From Archegozetes longisetosus (taxonomy: Eukaryota > Arthropoda > Arachnida > Sarcoptiformes > Trhypochthoniidae): a DNA stretch of 64,000 nucleotides. Numbering within the stretch: the stretch's first letter is position 1; every line of letters starts with the position of its first letter. Made by a program: the position numbers and the translations under genes. The notes beneath the pieces are model-generated. The model ran no database searches and had not been told where the DNA came from. It saw nothing but the letters and a program-made list of their open reading frames with translations. Shown here piece by piece: positions 11,393-21,419 of the stretch. The stretch covers positions 3,472,001-3,536,000 of the forward strand of contig JAEMBT020000001.1 in NCBI GenBank assembly GCA_018873245.2. Direction: 5' to 3'.

Positions 11393-12477
11393 TATAATAT
11401 TTACGAGCCAATTTTTGTGATCTCACAAATTTATTTTCATCGAACCAAAGCGGAGGTTTCTCGGGAGTGATATTTTCTGAAATTCCACGAAATAGTTTTC
11501 CATTTTGCAATATATCCCTCCATTTACGCTCTGCATTTTCTCGCACACTTTCATTATTCATTATTTTTTTATAACAACTGTTCGTTTACTTCTTTGTGAA
11601 ATAAAGTTTTCACATAGAATTCGGAGTAATTTAAATATAAATTTTGAAGGCCACCAACTTTTTTTTTATAGATATCTAATAAAGTTTTATCAAGTAAAAA
11701 TGTTTGTATATCATTATGGTCGGCGATTGATATGGATATCAAGTGGTTTATGCGCATATCGTCGCCTTGGGATTATACTATCGTATCTGAAATTTTTGAG
11801 AAATTGAGTTATTGTCACATCATTATAATATACGGGGCTCTTAACATGTATTCAGAAAATTATTCCATTATCTCAATCCAATGACCCACAATCTCCAGTA
11901 CGATTTAATCGTATCTCAAAATTTTGCATTTTTTCGTGCTATACTATCGTATCTCAACATTTCCTTTATAATTAGACTCTAATACAAGTGAAAATAATTT
12001 AATTTCAGAATTTTGTTGTTTTTTGAACAAAAATATCGATGTTTCACAAATTTTCGATCCAGTTTACAAAATTTATTGGAAATTTATATTGATAAAAATG
12101 AAAAATTTAATGGATTTGATTTTGAGATATTTTTAGTTCAAAACATCACAACGTTATAGATAACGGGATAAATATGAGGATTAATGTAGAAAAAGACATT
12201 TACACAGCCTTTTAATATAAAATCTCATTTGTAAAATAATTCTAAGAATTAAGTCGAATTTTCATTTGATGATGAACTAAGTGCTGTGAAGTCGGCATTT
12301 GAGAGATAAACGTCACACATTGAACAAAATAGTAATACGTGTTCTTTATGCGAATAAAAGAGTACGCGTATAGCTGTACAATAAATGTTTTATAGGTTTA
12401 TAATAAAAAAACTATGGAATTCAAATTTTCTAAATTAGAAATAAAATGGGAAAATATTGAAAAGAATATGGGCAGCA

Positions 12478-12914
12478 CTTTAGAATATGGCCTGGAAGCG
12501 ATTGTGGTGACACCTATATAGGGTGATAGCTGATGACTAGTGGAGTCCAACGAGGTATATATCAAGTGTACCGGTTGACGGGTTCGGGATATATAATCAA
12601 AATAATTTTTAAAAATTGCATATATTTTATACTATATATGCATATATAATACAATACAAACATATGTTCCCCACTATATATCTCATTCACACTGTACTAA
12701 ATGAGGTTGTGTTAGGTCAGGTTATGTTAGGTTAGGTCAGGTCAGGTCAGGTTAGGTTAGGTTAAGTTAGTCAAATTTTTCTAATTTGTTTTGATTATAT
12801 CTCATGAACCCCTCATCCGGTACACTTGATATATACCTCGTTGGATTCCACTAGTCATTTGCTATCACCCTACATAGGTGTCGCCACAATCGCTTCTAGG
12901 CCATATTCTAAAGC
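12478..12914. mobile_element. Foldback element nested in the TA-flanked element
   Basis: The arms of about 165 bp begin CTTTAGAATATGGCCTGGAA and are mirrored to 12,914. They include 'gacacctat.tagggtgatag', 'gactagtgga' and 'aacgaggtatatatcaagtg'. The loop holds AT-rich DNA plus a 60-bp TTAGG-type array (12,703-12,770). No coding capacity. Confidence 0.75.
12703..12770 (+). repeat. TTAGG/TCAGG pentanucleotide array in a foldback loop
   Basis: About a dozen units mixing GTTAGG and GTCAGG (ggttaggtcaggtcaggtca..). Same repeat class as the arrays at 28.9, 50.6 and 61.4 kb. Confidence 0.8.
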
Positions 12915-13894
12915 GGTCCAGAAAATGAGTTTTAAGTTATTTGTTTATGCTTAAATTTCACTCAAATAGTTGTAAGATTTAAGATTTTTCGGTTTTCTAA
13001 TTCGAGTATTTTTTTATACTTTGAAAACAATTTTTTTTGTAGAATGAATTAAGTAAATCTGAAATTATTGATGAAAATCTAGAAAATTTATTGTTTCCAT
13101 AAATTTTCAAAACGTATTTTGTTGTTCTTCTACTCAATGCTCATTTAAATGACATTCGATAGTATAGCACCAAAATTTTCTTCCATTTTCAGTGCAATGT
13201 AGTCGTATCTGATTTTTTCTTTGTCTAAAGCCGTTGATAGGGACGGTAATCAACGAATCGGCGTTATTCATTTTTTGGCCTTTGACAAGCTTAAGTGAAT
13301 GATATATTCTAACTTCAAAAATATTCGGCCAGTTATCCTAATTAGAGGGTCGAACTTCAATTGCGTTTTTCTCAAAATCGCTTTTTTCCAGATACGATAG
13401 TATAATCCCAAGGCGACGATATATTTAAGAATGAAACTGCGTAAAACTCAAAATTTGCAATCTATGCAATATATTATGCATGATATTAATTCTCAAAATG
13501 TTAACACTCTCTCGAAGAAAACCAGAGAATATTTTCTAGTCAATATTTTGTTACGAATGCTCAAATCAGTCAATTTTACTGAAGTAAGTCATTTATTCAT
13601 ATCTTATTTTCTGATTGATTTGTTTGAAAGGGGTTTTCCAAAGGCTGCCTATTTCAAACACCGTCACACCCCAGCAATATATATATCATTGGAATGGTCT
13701 TGAAGAGTAGATCAACTTTGTCTATAGTCTCAACTTGGCAGCTCGTGTCCTAAAGCCACTAGAGGGCGAAAACTGTACACCCGCCTGAATATAGATATGA
13801 TCTGGTTATGGTTTTATACTAAATCGACTATGCTGAATCCATATTTCGAGGTTGCATTTCGATATCTCTTATATTTGCTGAGATAGAGTGAGTT

Positions 13895-14405
13895 AATAGT
13901 TTAAAGTAGATACGTAAATAAAGAGCATCTTAGCCGCAATTCATGTTACCAGGGGGCAATGCGAGGAGGTGTGCTCTTGAAGTTCCCCATCCACTAGCAG
14001 TCCGGACCATACCTTGTATAATGAGGTACTCCCAGCACCCACTGCTATGGTTTAATAAAAAAATAATAGATTTTTGACAAAAACATAAATAATAGTAAAT
14101 TAGTAAACATTTAGGAAAGTAGGTTTTACCCAACGTGATCTGGGGGGAAATTGCTAGCGTAACCAGCAATATGGGCAGCCAGTGTGCTCTCCCTTTGGCT
14201 TTTAAATAAATAGCCTGGAGCAATGGTTGACTCTGAGGGCTCTGCTGACTGCCTTACCAAGCCCCTGCTCTCAGTCCAGGGCTGTCATATCAGCCATATA
14301 CCTAAACAGACACCCCAGAGGTTGAGCCGTCCAGGCCGCCTAGCGGGTTCCTGGATGGCCACCATTCCCCTAAAACCATTATGACCCCTGGTCTGGTCCC
14401 ACATC
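13895..14405. other. GC-richer loop of the foldback element
   Basis: About 500 bp between the foldback arms. It has clearly higher G+C than any neighbour, for example around 13,950-14,040 and 14,210-14,400 (ccgtccaggccgcctagcgg, agcccctgctctcagtccag), with an AT-rich centre. The minus strand is open from 14,223 to 13,930 (97 codons), but the product has no motif I recognise. It may be a captured fragment or a separate retroelement remnant. Confidence 0.4.
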
Positions 14406-15929
14406 TCAGTAGCTATAAGAAATGTCATAATGCAACCTCGAAATATGAATTAGGCATAGTCGATTTAGTATAAAACCATGATCAAATCATATCTATATTC
14501 TATAGGGGCGGGTGACAGTTCTCGGACTCTAGCGGCCTGAGGACACGAGCTGCCAAGTTGAGTCTATAGACAAAGTTGATCTACTCTTCAAGACCTTTCT
14601 AATGAGATATATATATATATATATTGTTGGGGTGTGACTAGTGTTGCCAAATAGAATTTGAAAGTTCCTTGATGTTCTCGGAAAAATCATGAAAATTTCC
14701 TTGAGCAATGTAGAATAAACATAAACTACGTTGAAAATTCATTTAAATTGAAGTTTTATTTATCAGAATTCACAAAATTGTATTTTTGCGAAGATTTTGC
14801 TGCTTTTAAGACTTTTGTATTATTTTTAACAAAATTTTTGAATTCAATACAATTGAAAGAGAAATTATTTTTAATACATATTTCTGCTTTAATTAATCTT
14901 ATACTCATTCGATTCCTCTCATCCGTCCATATCTTCCTTAAAATACTGAAAACTTTTTCCACGAATTCATTTCCCACCGGAATCGCCAAAACTGTTTCTA
15001 CAATTTTAGTCAAATTCTTCATCTTATTTGAAGACAATATTCTGCAGAACTTAGTTATAGAGTTAGAATTACGTTCCGATTCAGACAATTTGGTCAACAA
15101 GTCATTGAAACAATTGATTTCATCGAACAGTGAATCTCTATCTAAACTAATATTCAATAATATTGTTATTTCTATCAGTTTTTCATATTTTAAATCTGAG
15201 TTCAAATTGAGTGAAGAAAACAATTTGAATGGACTTTCATTGAAATCGAAATTATTGTTCAGATAATCGATCGCTCGTTTGTACACAATTTTCACATTAT
15301 GTTTAAATTCTTTTTGTAAATCAGAAGTAAAGTATTTGAGGTCTTCATTAGCTTTTGAACTGAAAAACTCGTATTTCAGGCGATTCTCTAATTGTGTTCT
15401 CAATTTAAACATCAAGTCATACAAATTTGTTGCTTTTGTTGTTTTCATTTCTAATATTTCAATAGTTCTGTGAAAGTCTTTCATAATATATGAACTGAAA
15501 TACAGATATAACTCACAAATCATCATATTTTCATAGCTTTGACTCCAAACGAAATCTCTAATCACTTGAGGGCAGTCATCGGTACCCAAACCGATGAAAT
15601 ACATTTTCAGATAAATTATATTATCAATCAATCGATTAATCGCCGGGTATAAAGACAACCAACGAGTGGTCACGTGTCTTCTCATTACTTCGAATTCATT
15701 GACTGTATATTCATAACAGGTTTTCAGTTCTTCGACTCGTTTCGCGGAGACAGAAAAGTGTGAATAAATTTTTAAAACTAAATTTTCGATATCGAAAGGC
15801 ATTTGAGTGAATGCATGTCTTATAGTGTTATGTAAAACATGACAATTACAGTTAGCTTTAATGATGTTTTCATTTTCTAATTTGAACTTTTGATATACCG
15901 AATGATGTTTTCCGTAATTCACTGATGCA

Positions 15930-17896
15930 CAGGGCTGGGTTTTTCTGTGATTCACCGATTTTTTTCCTTTAGTAAAACGTTAATCTAAACCTCATATATG
16001 TTAGATATGAACATTGAATAACCTAAATATTAATTTTCGAGTCACCGAAAATCACCGAAAAACTAATTCTTGCACTGAAATCACTGAAAAACTAATTCTT
16101 GCATTGAAATCACCGAAACTTTGTTTTTGCACCAATAAAGTGTAATTTAAAGATTAAAATATAAGGAATGCAATATCTTCTTCAATAAAAGTTTTACCGT
16201 GAACTTTATCCACTAAAGATTGAATTTTCTTTGTAAAACTAATCCTTTAAGTCAAAAAATTCAATTGATAAACTCTTGGGAATCAAAACTGAAAAATTTT
16301 CACTCTTATTTATTTACTAATTCATTTGAAATTTTTCATTTAACAATAAAACTACTGAAGTCAAAATGTCCATTAATCAAGTGTTGAAAAAATATCCAGA
16401 GTTTTCCATAATTAAGGATTCAAATGGAAGAAATTTGAAACTTTTTAGTAATTTTTGTGAAAAAAGTGTTTTATGATTCAAAACATGGGGCCAGTCGAGT
16501 GAAAGATCACATCAGCAGTAAAAAAAACATAAGGATAAATCGAAATTGTGCTTTAAGAAACAAACTCAAATCCAGGATTCATTCACGAAAGCATCAGATT
16601 TAGCAGATCGAGAAAAATGTTTTAATTATAATCTTACGAAATGGTTTATGGAAGTGGATATACCTTTAGCTAAGCTTGATTTACCTGCAACTCAAAGGTT
16701 TTTCAAGAGAGAAATGGATGTAATGGTCCAAAATAGATCAACTTTAAGAAGAAAATACGTGCCTCAAGTTTATCAAGATACGCTTGAATTAATTAGATCT
16801 AAGGTTGGTGAAAATTCAATTTATTTAGTAATTGATGAAACTACTGACAAACAACAACGCTGTTTTTAATGCTCTTGTTGGGATTTTAAATGGAGAAAAG
16901 TCTAAGCCTATGTTGGTTGCTGTCAGATATTTAGATGAGACCAATAATGTTACAGTTTCGCAAACTGTTAATGATATTTTTTTATTAATTTGGAAGGGGA
17001 CTATTCACTACAATCGACTAAAATTAATAATCTCTGATCAAGCAACATACATGTTAAAAGCGGTATCAAATTTAAAAAATACTTATCCTAACTTAAAACA
17101 TGTAACATGTTTGGCACATTGTCTTCATCGAGTTTCAGAAGTGATTCGTTTGGAAAACATAGATATAAATCAATTGATTTCTGCGACTAAATCTATTTTA
17201 TCAAAGGCTCCCATTAGAAAACAATACTTCAAGAAATTAACTGGTATAAGTCCGCCACCAAAAGTAGTTACCACTCGTTGGGGTACTTGGTTTGACGCTG
17301 TGTTTTATTACATCGAAAACTTTGATAAAGTTCACGAATTCATAAAAAGCTTGAAAGACAAAAGTGAATCGATTAAAAATGCCAAAAAATTATTTGAAGA
17401 TTCGGGATTAAAAAGGAAATTAATTGAGCTTAACGAATATAGATTTCTTACTCAAGCTTTAATAGATATTCAAACTGATGGTTTGAAATTAACCGAACAA
17501 TTTGAAATACTAAATGAAGTGGCCAATAGATTATCTGGTGCAGCACTTGATAAATTTAATAAGTCATTAAGTAAAAATCCAGATTTGAAAGAAATTCAAA
17601 ACATTGATACTCCTTTTCAATTGTTATTAGAGTTTAAATATGCACTTGTATCTTGTATCTGTTTCAGTTGAAAGATCTTTTTCAATGTATAAATCCTTAT
17701 TAAGAGATAACAGAATGAGTTTTACTGAAGAAAATATTGAGAAAATGCTAATTGTAAATTATAATAGCTTTTAACATGAATAAAATAATAAAAAATGGTT
17801 ATACAAAACACCGAAATTTGCACTGACTTTTTAAAATATTTGCACCGAAAATTGCACCAATTTTCGTGAAAAATTTCATAGAAAAAACCAGCCCTG
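15930..17896 (+). mobile_element. hAT element 2 (hAT-2), nested in the hAT-1 gene
   Basis: Begins CAGGGCTGGGTTTTTC and ends with the complement of CAGGGCTGGTTTTTTC. The exact 8-bp direct repeats CTGATGCA are at 15,922-15,929 and 17,897-17,904. It is 1967 bp and lies opposite in orientation to hAT-1. The ends contain repeated 'caccgaaaa/cactgaaaa' words at both sides (15,945-16,130 and 17,810-17,880), likely transposase-binding repeats. Confidence 0.92.
16366..17774 (+). pseudogene. hAT-2 transposase with several frameshifts
   Basis: The start is ATG 16,366 (MSINQVLKKYPEFSIIKD). A BED zinc finger is spread over two frames (NFCEKSV.. then DSKHGASRVKDHISSKKH), followed by CFKKQTQIQDSFTKASDLAD, IDETTDKQQ, LIISDQATYML, CLAHCLHRVSEV and TTRWGTWFDAVFYY. 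A C-terminal dimerisation region is also out of frame (SVERSFSMYKSLLRDNRMSF..). I count frame breaks near 16,470, 16,530, 16,865 (in a run of T) and 17,650. The family is hAT, but a different lineage from hAT-1. Not functional as read. Confidence 0.82.
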
Positions 17897-20390
17897 CTGA
17901 TGCATTATCTCCGGTGAAAGCAATCAAATCATTTGATTCAATTTTATTGTCATTCAAAGCATTCTTCAATTTATTGAATATTGCGATCGAAGTCTCGTTC
18001 GGACCCACATAAAAGTCGAGAACAAAGTTATTAATACCTGTATTAATGTCGAAATACTGTAATGCGATCGGAAATAGCTTTATATTTCCTTTATTTGAGG
18101 CATCGCATGCTATCGAAAACTTCTTATTTTTCATTGAATTCAAATGTTTTTCAATAGACAGAGGACACAACACATTCTCAGCCAAAGCCTCCATTTTGGT
18201 TCGGCCACATTGCAAACCCTGGCATGTCTTCGAGTCTTCGAATAGATTTTTAATCAACTTCACGTTACAGTCCATCGAATTATAGCTCAAGTGATGACTA
18301 ATCGTATGATAAGTTAAACACAATTCAGAGACAATCACCTTTTCAGACAGCTTTGAATCTATTTTTGTCACAAAACCGGCCAAACTTTGGCTCATTTTTA
18401 CTGTCTTTGACTTATTTATATAGGTTTTGGAATCTTTATGGGCATTGACTGCAGAAATGCCTTCATGTCTAATAGTAAACTCATTATTACAAATACGACA
18501 ATAAGCTGTCAATTCATCTCTTTTTGTTAACCACTCTTTGAATTCACTTTTTTCTAACCAATTATCTTGAAATCGAGTCAAAAATCGCTTCTTTTTTTCG
18601 GTGAAGACATTGTTGATAATTGTATTGAAAACTATTCACACGTTTTGCTTAGTTTATAAATTGATTTTTATAGACATTTTTACTGAACTTTAGATATTTT
18701 TAATGCTTTTCATTACTACAATCAAATCACATATTTTAGACTTAATGTGTTTTCAATGCATTTTAAACATAAATTGAATAATGAGTGATATAAGAGGGCA
18801 TTACTTCCGCATAGTTTTTATTCTACTTTAAATATTTTTTCACCTTGAGATTCTTTGCTCAAGGAAAGACCCCTTCTTTGAGCCTTGAGTGAACCCTCAA
18901 TTCCTTGAGAATCAAGGCGATTCCTTGAGGTTTAGCAACCTTAGGTGTGACGGTGATTGAAATAGGCACGAATCCCATAGTGTGTTGGAAACCCCCTTTT
19001 TGATTCACACAATAGTAGGAAATTAGTCCTGGACTGAAAGCCAAATGTATTGAACATTTGCATATTTGTAGCATTACTCTAAAGGTTATGAGTATGAATG
19101 GATTTTATGGATTCATTTCAAAAGAAGTCTAATGAAATCATGCAATTAGATCAAGTTATTTTGTATTACTTATAATTGATGAGATTAACTCTTATTATTT
19201 TCATTTGACAAACTACTCAATAATTTACTCATAATTAAACTTTTAATTAGTTCGCCACTTCCTCAAGTGAAAGAAGAAAATTGCATTTCATGGCGTGCGG
19301 TGAAGTGGCTGAACAATACTGGTCAGAAGATTTAACCTAATCAATTGATAAATTTTATAGTGTATGGACATTTGTTTCTCTATCCACTGTTAGTTAATTT
19401 TGAAACAACATTTAGTGTTAAAATTGAAAGTATGTCGATCTATGACCAAATGAATCGCTTTTGTCCTCAAAGTTTTAGTAGAAAACAATCAAATTGATAA
19501 TAAGTAAAGCTATACACGAAAAAGTTATATTCTATTGATCGGTATTGTGAAAAATTTACATTGTCTTACTTTTAAATAAATAAGTAATTTTCTAAATTAA
19601 ATAATTGAATAGATTTTGAATAAAGTTAGAGTCAATACTCTCAACAGAGCTGCAATATTGAAATCGTGCCTCTAATCTATCTCGTATTTACACTAAAAGT
19701 TTTACGAAATTTAAAGACAACTCATTAACAATATATTATGTCGTGTAAATCAGTTTACAGTTGTCTTAATTGACATTTATTATTAAATAGTCATTTTATT
19801 CTAAACTCTTACAATTAAAACACTTATTCTTTTAAATGATATATTATTGTAGCTCAAGAGAACATTGACTGAAATGAATAGAAGATGTCGTATTGATAAG
19901 AATGATCTTACGACGAAAGTTCGGGACTATGAGTGATCAATTTGAAAAATATTTTTATAGTATGAACTTCATGTTATATGATGTACGACAAGGCATATAA
20001 AAATGGCTGACCATCAGACACTTAAAAATTATGATTATTTAAAAAGTGGTTTCCTATGGCTATTGATTCGTATGCATTGTTCCACAGAAAATATGGGCTC
20101 TCGTTATGTAAAATTCCAAATTATACAAATGGAAATAATATCATTAATAAAGTAAAACCTCCAATGATTTTGAAATCGTTTTAAACAAATAAAGACAGGT
20201 TGGAAATTTGTTCATTATAATTAACATTTTTGCTTAAATTCCTATAATAAGAACAAAATAATTAGCTTTCTCTAGAAATTGAATTGATTTCGATTCATTC
20301 ATATATTGTAAGATAAAACATTCTTAACATCCAGAATAGAAAAATGTCTATTCGTAAATAAATAGTTTAAAGAAAGATTCTATTATAACA

Positions 20391-21330
20391 TTGGCCCTTC
20401 CCCTCAAAAATGGATAAAATAATTTTTTTTAAACTTGGGGAAAAACCAATTGAACTCATTAATAATGCAAAAATTTGAATTTTATCGTATTTATTGTTGT
20501 TTTTGTGCAATTTTTTTAAAAATATTAACAAAATAGATGTGAAAAATCGAATTTTAGCTGAATAAAAATGAAAAATAATATGATTTTTTGCAAATTAAAA
20601 AACTTTAATTAATGAAAAGATTAATAAGGAAGCTTGAAAAAATATTTATGAAAAGTAGTTTCAAACTCAGCATATTTCATTGCAAAGTTGACACTTGACT
20701 GATGAAACTTAGATAAATTTAATGTTTTATTTGAGAACCTGACTAAAGTTTATTCAAGCAGTATATAATAAATATGATTTCAAGACTCAATAACATTCTA
20801 GTTATTATAAAATGATGAGGTTTAAATTTTTTAACATTAATTATTTTTAACATATTCGAAATAATTTGAAAATGAATAAAAATCGAATTTTTGGTTTTTG
20901 TATTTTTTCAACATGTTACCCCAAAAAGGCTAGCTTTTCCTTTTAAACCAAAGCTTCTTTAGATAAAGTTGTTTCTTAGGAAAAATTCCCAAGCTAGCCC
21001 TTTCGGGGTAACATGTATAAATAAAATTTTGAAATTTTATTATCTTTATAACTTTCTTAATAATGAAAAATTTATGATGATATTTTTTCCTCATAAACTT
21101 GTATTCAAACTTTAAGTTTTAGTGAAAAAATTTTCAAAATATCTCTAACGGTTTTATTATAATAAAAATTTGAAAATTCAAACTTCTGGAATTTTTTACA
21201 GAGCTCAGACGCGTCTAATCTCAAAGTGATAAGCACAAACATATATTCTTTTTTAGTGTTCTTTTTGAATAAAAAATTTCAAAGAAATCGGTGTCTCAGG
21301 GGAATTTTCTATAGGGTCACCGAATCCTCC
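20391..21330. mobile_element. Hairpin-bearing repeat unit A
   Basis: Runs from ttggcccttcccctca to gtctcaggggaattttctat..accgaatcctcc. It aligns in order with unit B (21,603-22,360): both have a central palindrome, then 'aacggtttt', 'ctcaaag..ataagca.aaac' and an end of type 'ctat.ggt.cc'. The palindrome at 20,911-21,017 pairs CATGTTACCCC and GGCTAGC with their complements. Non-coding. Confidence 0.5.
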
Positions 21331-21419
21331 TTTAGCTTAGCTTTCAATTTATATAAATTTCCAACAAGTTTTGATATGTATTCTCATTTTTAAATAGTGA
21401 AAATCAAATAATTATGTGT

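Larger units (their letters stand above)
7454..11561 (-). pseudogene. DUF2236 protein, copy 2, exon 1 split by a mariner element
   Basis: Exon 2 (8378-7454, 925 nt) is fully open and starts after ..ATTTTCAG in the same phase as copies 1 and 3. It encodes FRRYLSTIIH, MAHTQFAFIGF, FFWRVIGYCLGIDDRFN and the family C-terminus. Exon 1 begins at 11,561 (MNNESVRENAERKWRD) and is open through QKLARKYY. A 916-bp mariner-type element then breaks it a few bases before the donor, and the frame runs into the element (KPWLEKSA) and stops. The original end of the exon and its GTATGC donor survive beyond the element at 10,471-10,476. Unless the element is spliced out or a start further downstream is used, no normal N-terminus can be made. 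The undamaged exon 2 indicates a recent insertion or upkeep by gene conversion. Confidence 0.72.
11759..13419. mobile_element. Non-coding TA-flanked element with long perfect inverted ends
   Basis: A 1661-bp insertion in the unit 2 upstream region. The terminal inverted repeats are identical for about 30 bp, beginning TCGTCGCCTTGGGATTATAC. The flanking dinucleotide TA is at 11,757-11,758 and 13,420-13,421. Removal restores a sequence of the same length as unit 1 (tttatgc..taagaatgaa). No transposase frame was found. The subterminal regions are studded with ATACGATAGTAT/ATCGTATCTGA words. Ends and TA target suggest a Tc1/mariner-superfamily non-autonomous element. It contains a second foldback at 12,478-12,914. 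Confidence 0.8.
11716..13583 (+). pseudogene. Decayed exon of an unrecognised gene (unit 2 copy), interrupted
   Basis: Equivalent to 6468-6674. The first 40 bases (11,716-11,758) and the remainder (13,422-13,583) are separated by a 1661-bp TA-flanked element. The copy has an early TGA and a one-base loss, so it is broken independently of the insertion. The downstream part is open (DINSQNVNTLSKKTR, NILLRMLKSVNFTE) and keeps the GAA|GTAAGT donor at 13,583. Confidence 0.42.
14756..18581 (-). pseudogene. hAT-1 transposase, open except for the hAT-2 insertion
   Basis: The N-terminal part (18,581-17,905) starts MTRFQDNWLEKSEFKEWLTK. It has a BED-like zinc-finger beginning (YCRICNNEF..) in which the last His position seems to be Tyr (AHKDSKTY), a DDE-type Asp in FSIACDASNKG, and a second Asp in IAFTGDNAS. 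The C-terminal part (15,929-14,756) continues with NYGKHHS, the CNCHVLHN Cys/His region, TTRWLSLYPAINRL and the dimerisation region with the likely catalytic Glu (VGNEFVEKVFSILRK..RNRMS). The two parts join in frame when hAT-2 and one copy of its 8-bp target are left out: 1851 nt, 616 residues plus stop, the usual size for hAT transposases. The only lesion is the insertion. Confidence 0.88.
14639..18943 (-). mobile_element. hAT element 1 (hAT-1)
   Basis: The element lies between direct repeats GGTGTGAC at 14,631-14,638 and 18,944-18,951. Its ends are TAGTGTTGCCAAAT on the left and TAAGGTTGCTAAAC as the complement of the right end, imperfect inverted repeats of hAT type. Subterminal 'ccttgag/ctcaagg' words are plentiful at the right end. 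It encodes a minus-strand transposase split by hAT-2. Native length without hAT-2 is about 2.3 kb. Confidence 0.88.
13630..18996. mobile_element. Foldback element hosting two nested hAT elements
   Basis: The left end GGGGTTTTCCAAAGGCTGCC and the right end (complement GGGGGTTTCCAACACACTAT) open inverted arms that share 'gcctatttca', 'caccgtcacacc', 'gtcttgaagagtagatcaac', 'caacttggcagctcgtgtcc' and 'catatttcgaggttgcat'. The left arm is 13,630 to about 13,890; the right arm is about 14,410-14,638 continued at 18,952-18,996, because hAT-1 sits inside it. Without hAT-1 the element is about 1.05 kb. In unit 1 the empty site reads gaaatttttgattc; no target duplication is visible around the insertion. 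Confidence 0.8.
7025..19294. repeat. Segmental duplication unit 2 (DUF2236 copy 2)
   Basis: Second block, beginning with the shared 3' flank (aatatttca..aaggtattttttttcc, also at about 24,370) and ending at the shared 'ttgcatttcatggc' that also ends unit 1. Subtracting the inserted elements at 10,477-11,392, 11,759-13,419 and 13,630-18,996 makes its layout match unit 1. Beyond 19,294 the homology stops. Confidence 0.75.

Noticed and set aside
11505..11807. 100-codon plus-strand frame across the exon 1 region of copy 2
   Set aside because: It is the antisense of exon 1 running into the inverted end of the 1661-bp element; an accidental fusion.
13930..14223. 97-codon minus-strand frame in the foldback loop as a gene
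   Set aside because: Open but without any known motif, and it spans both GC-rich and very AT-rich parts. Kept only as a remark on the loop.
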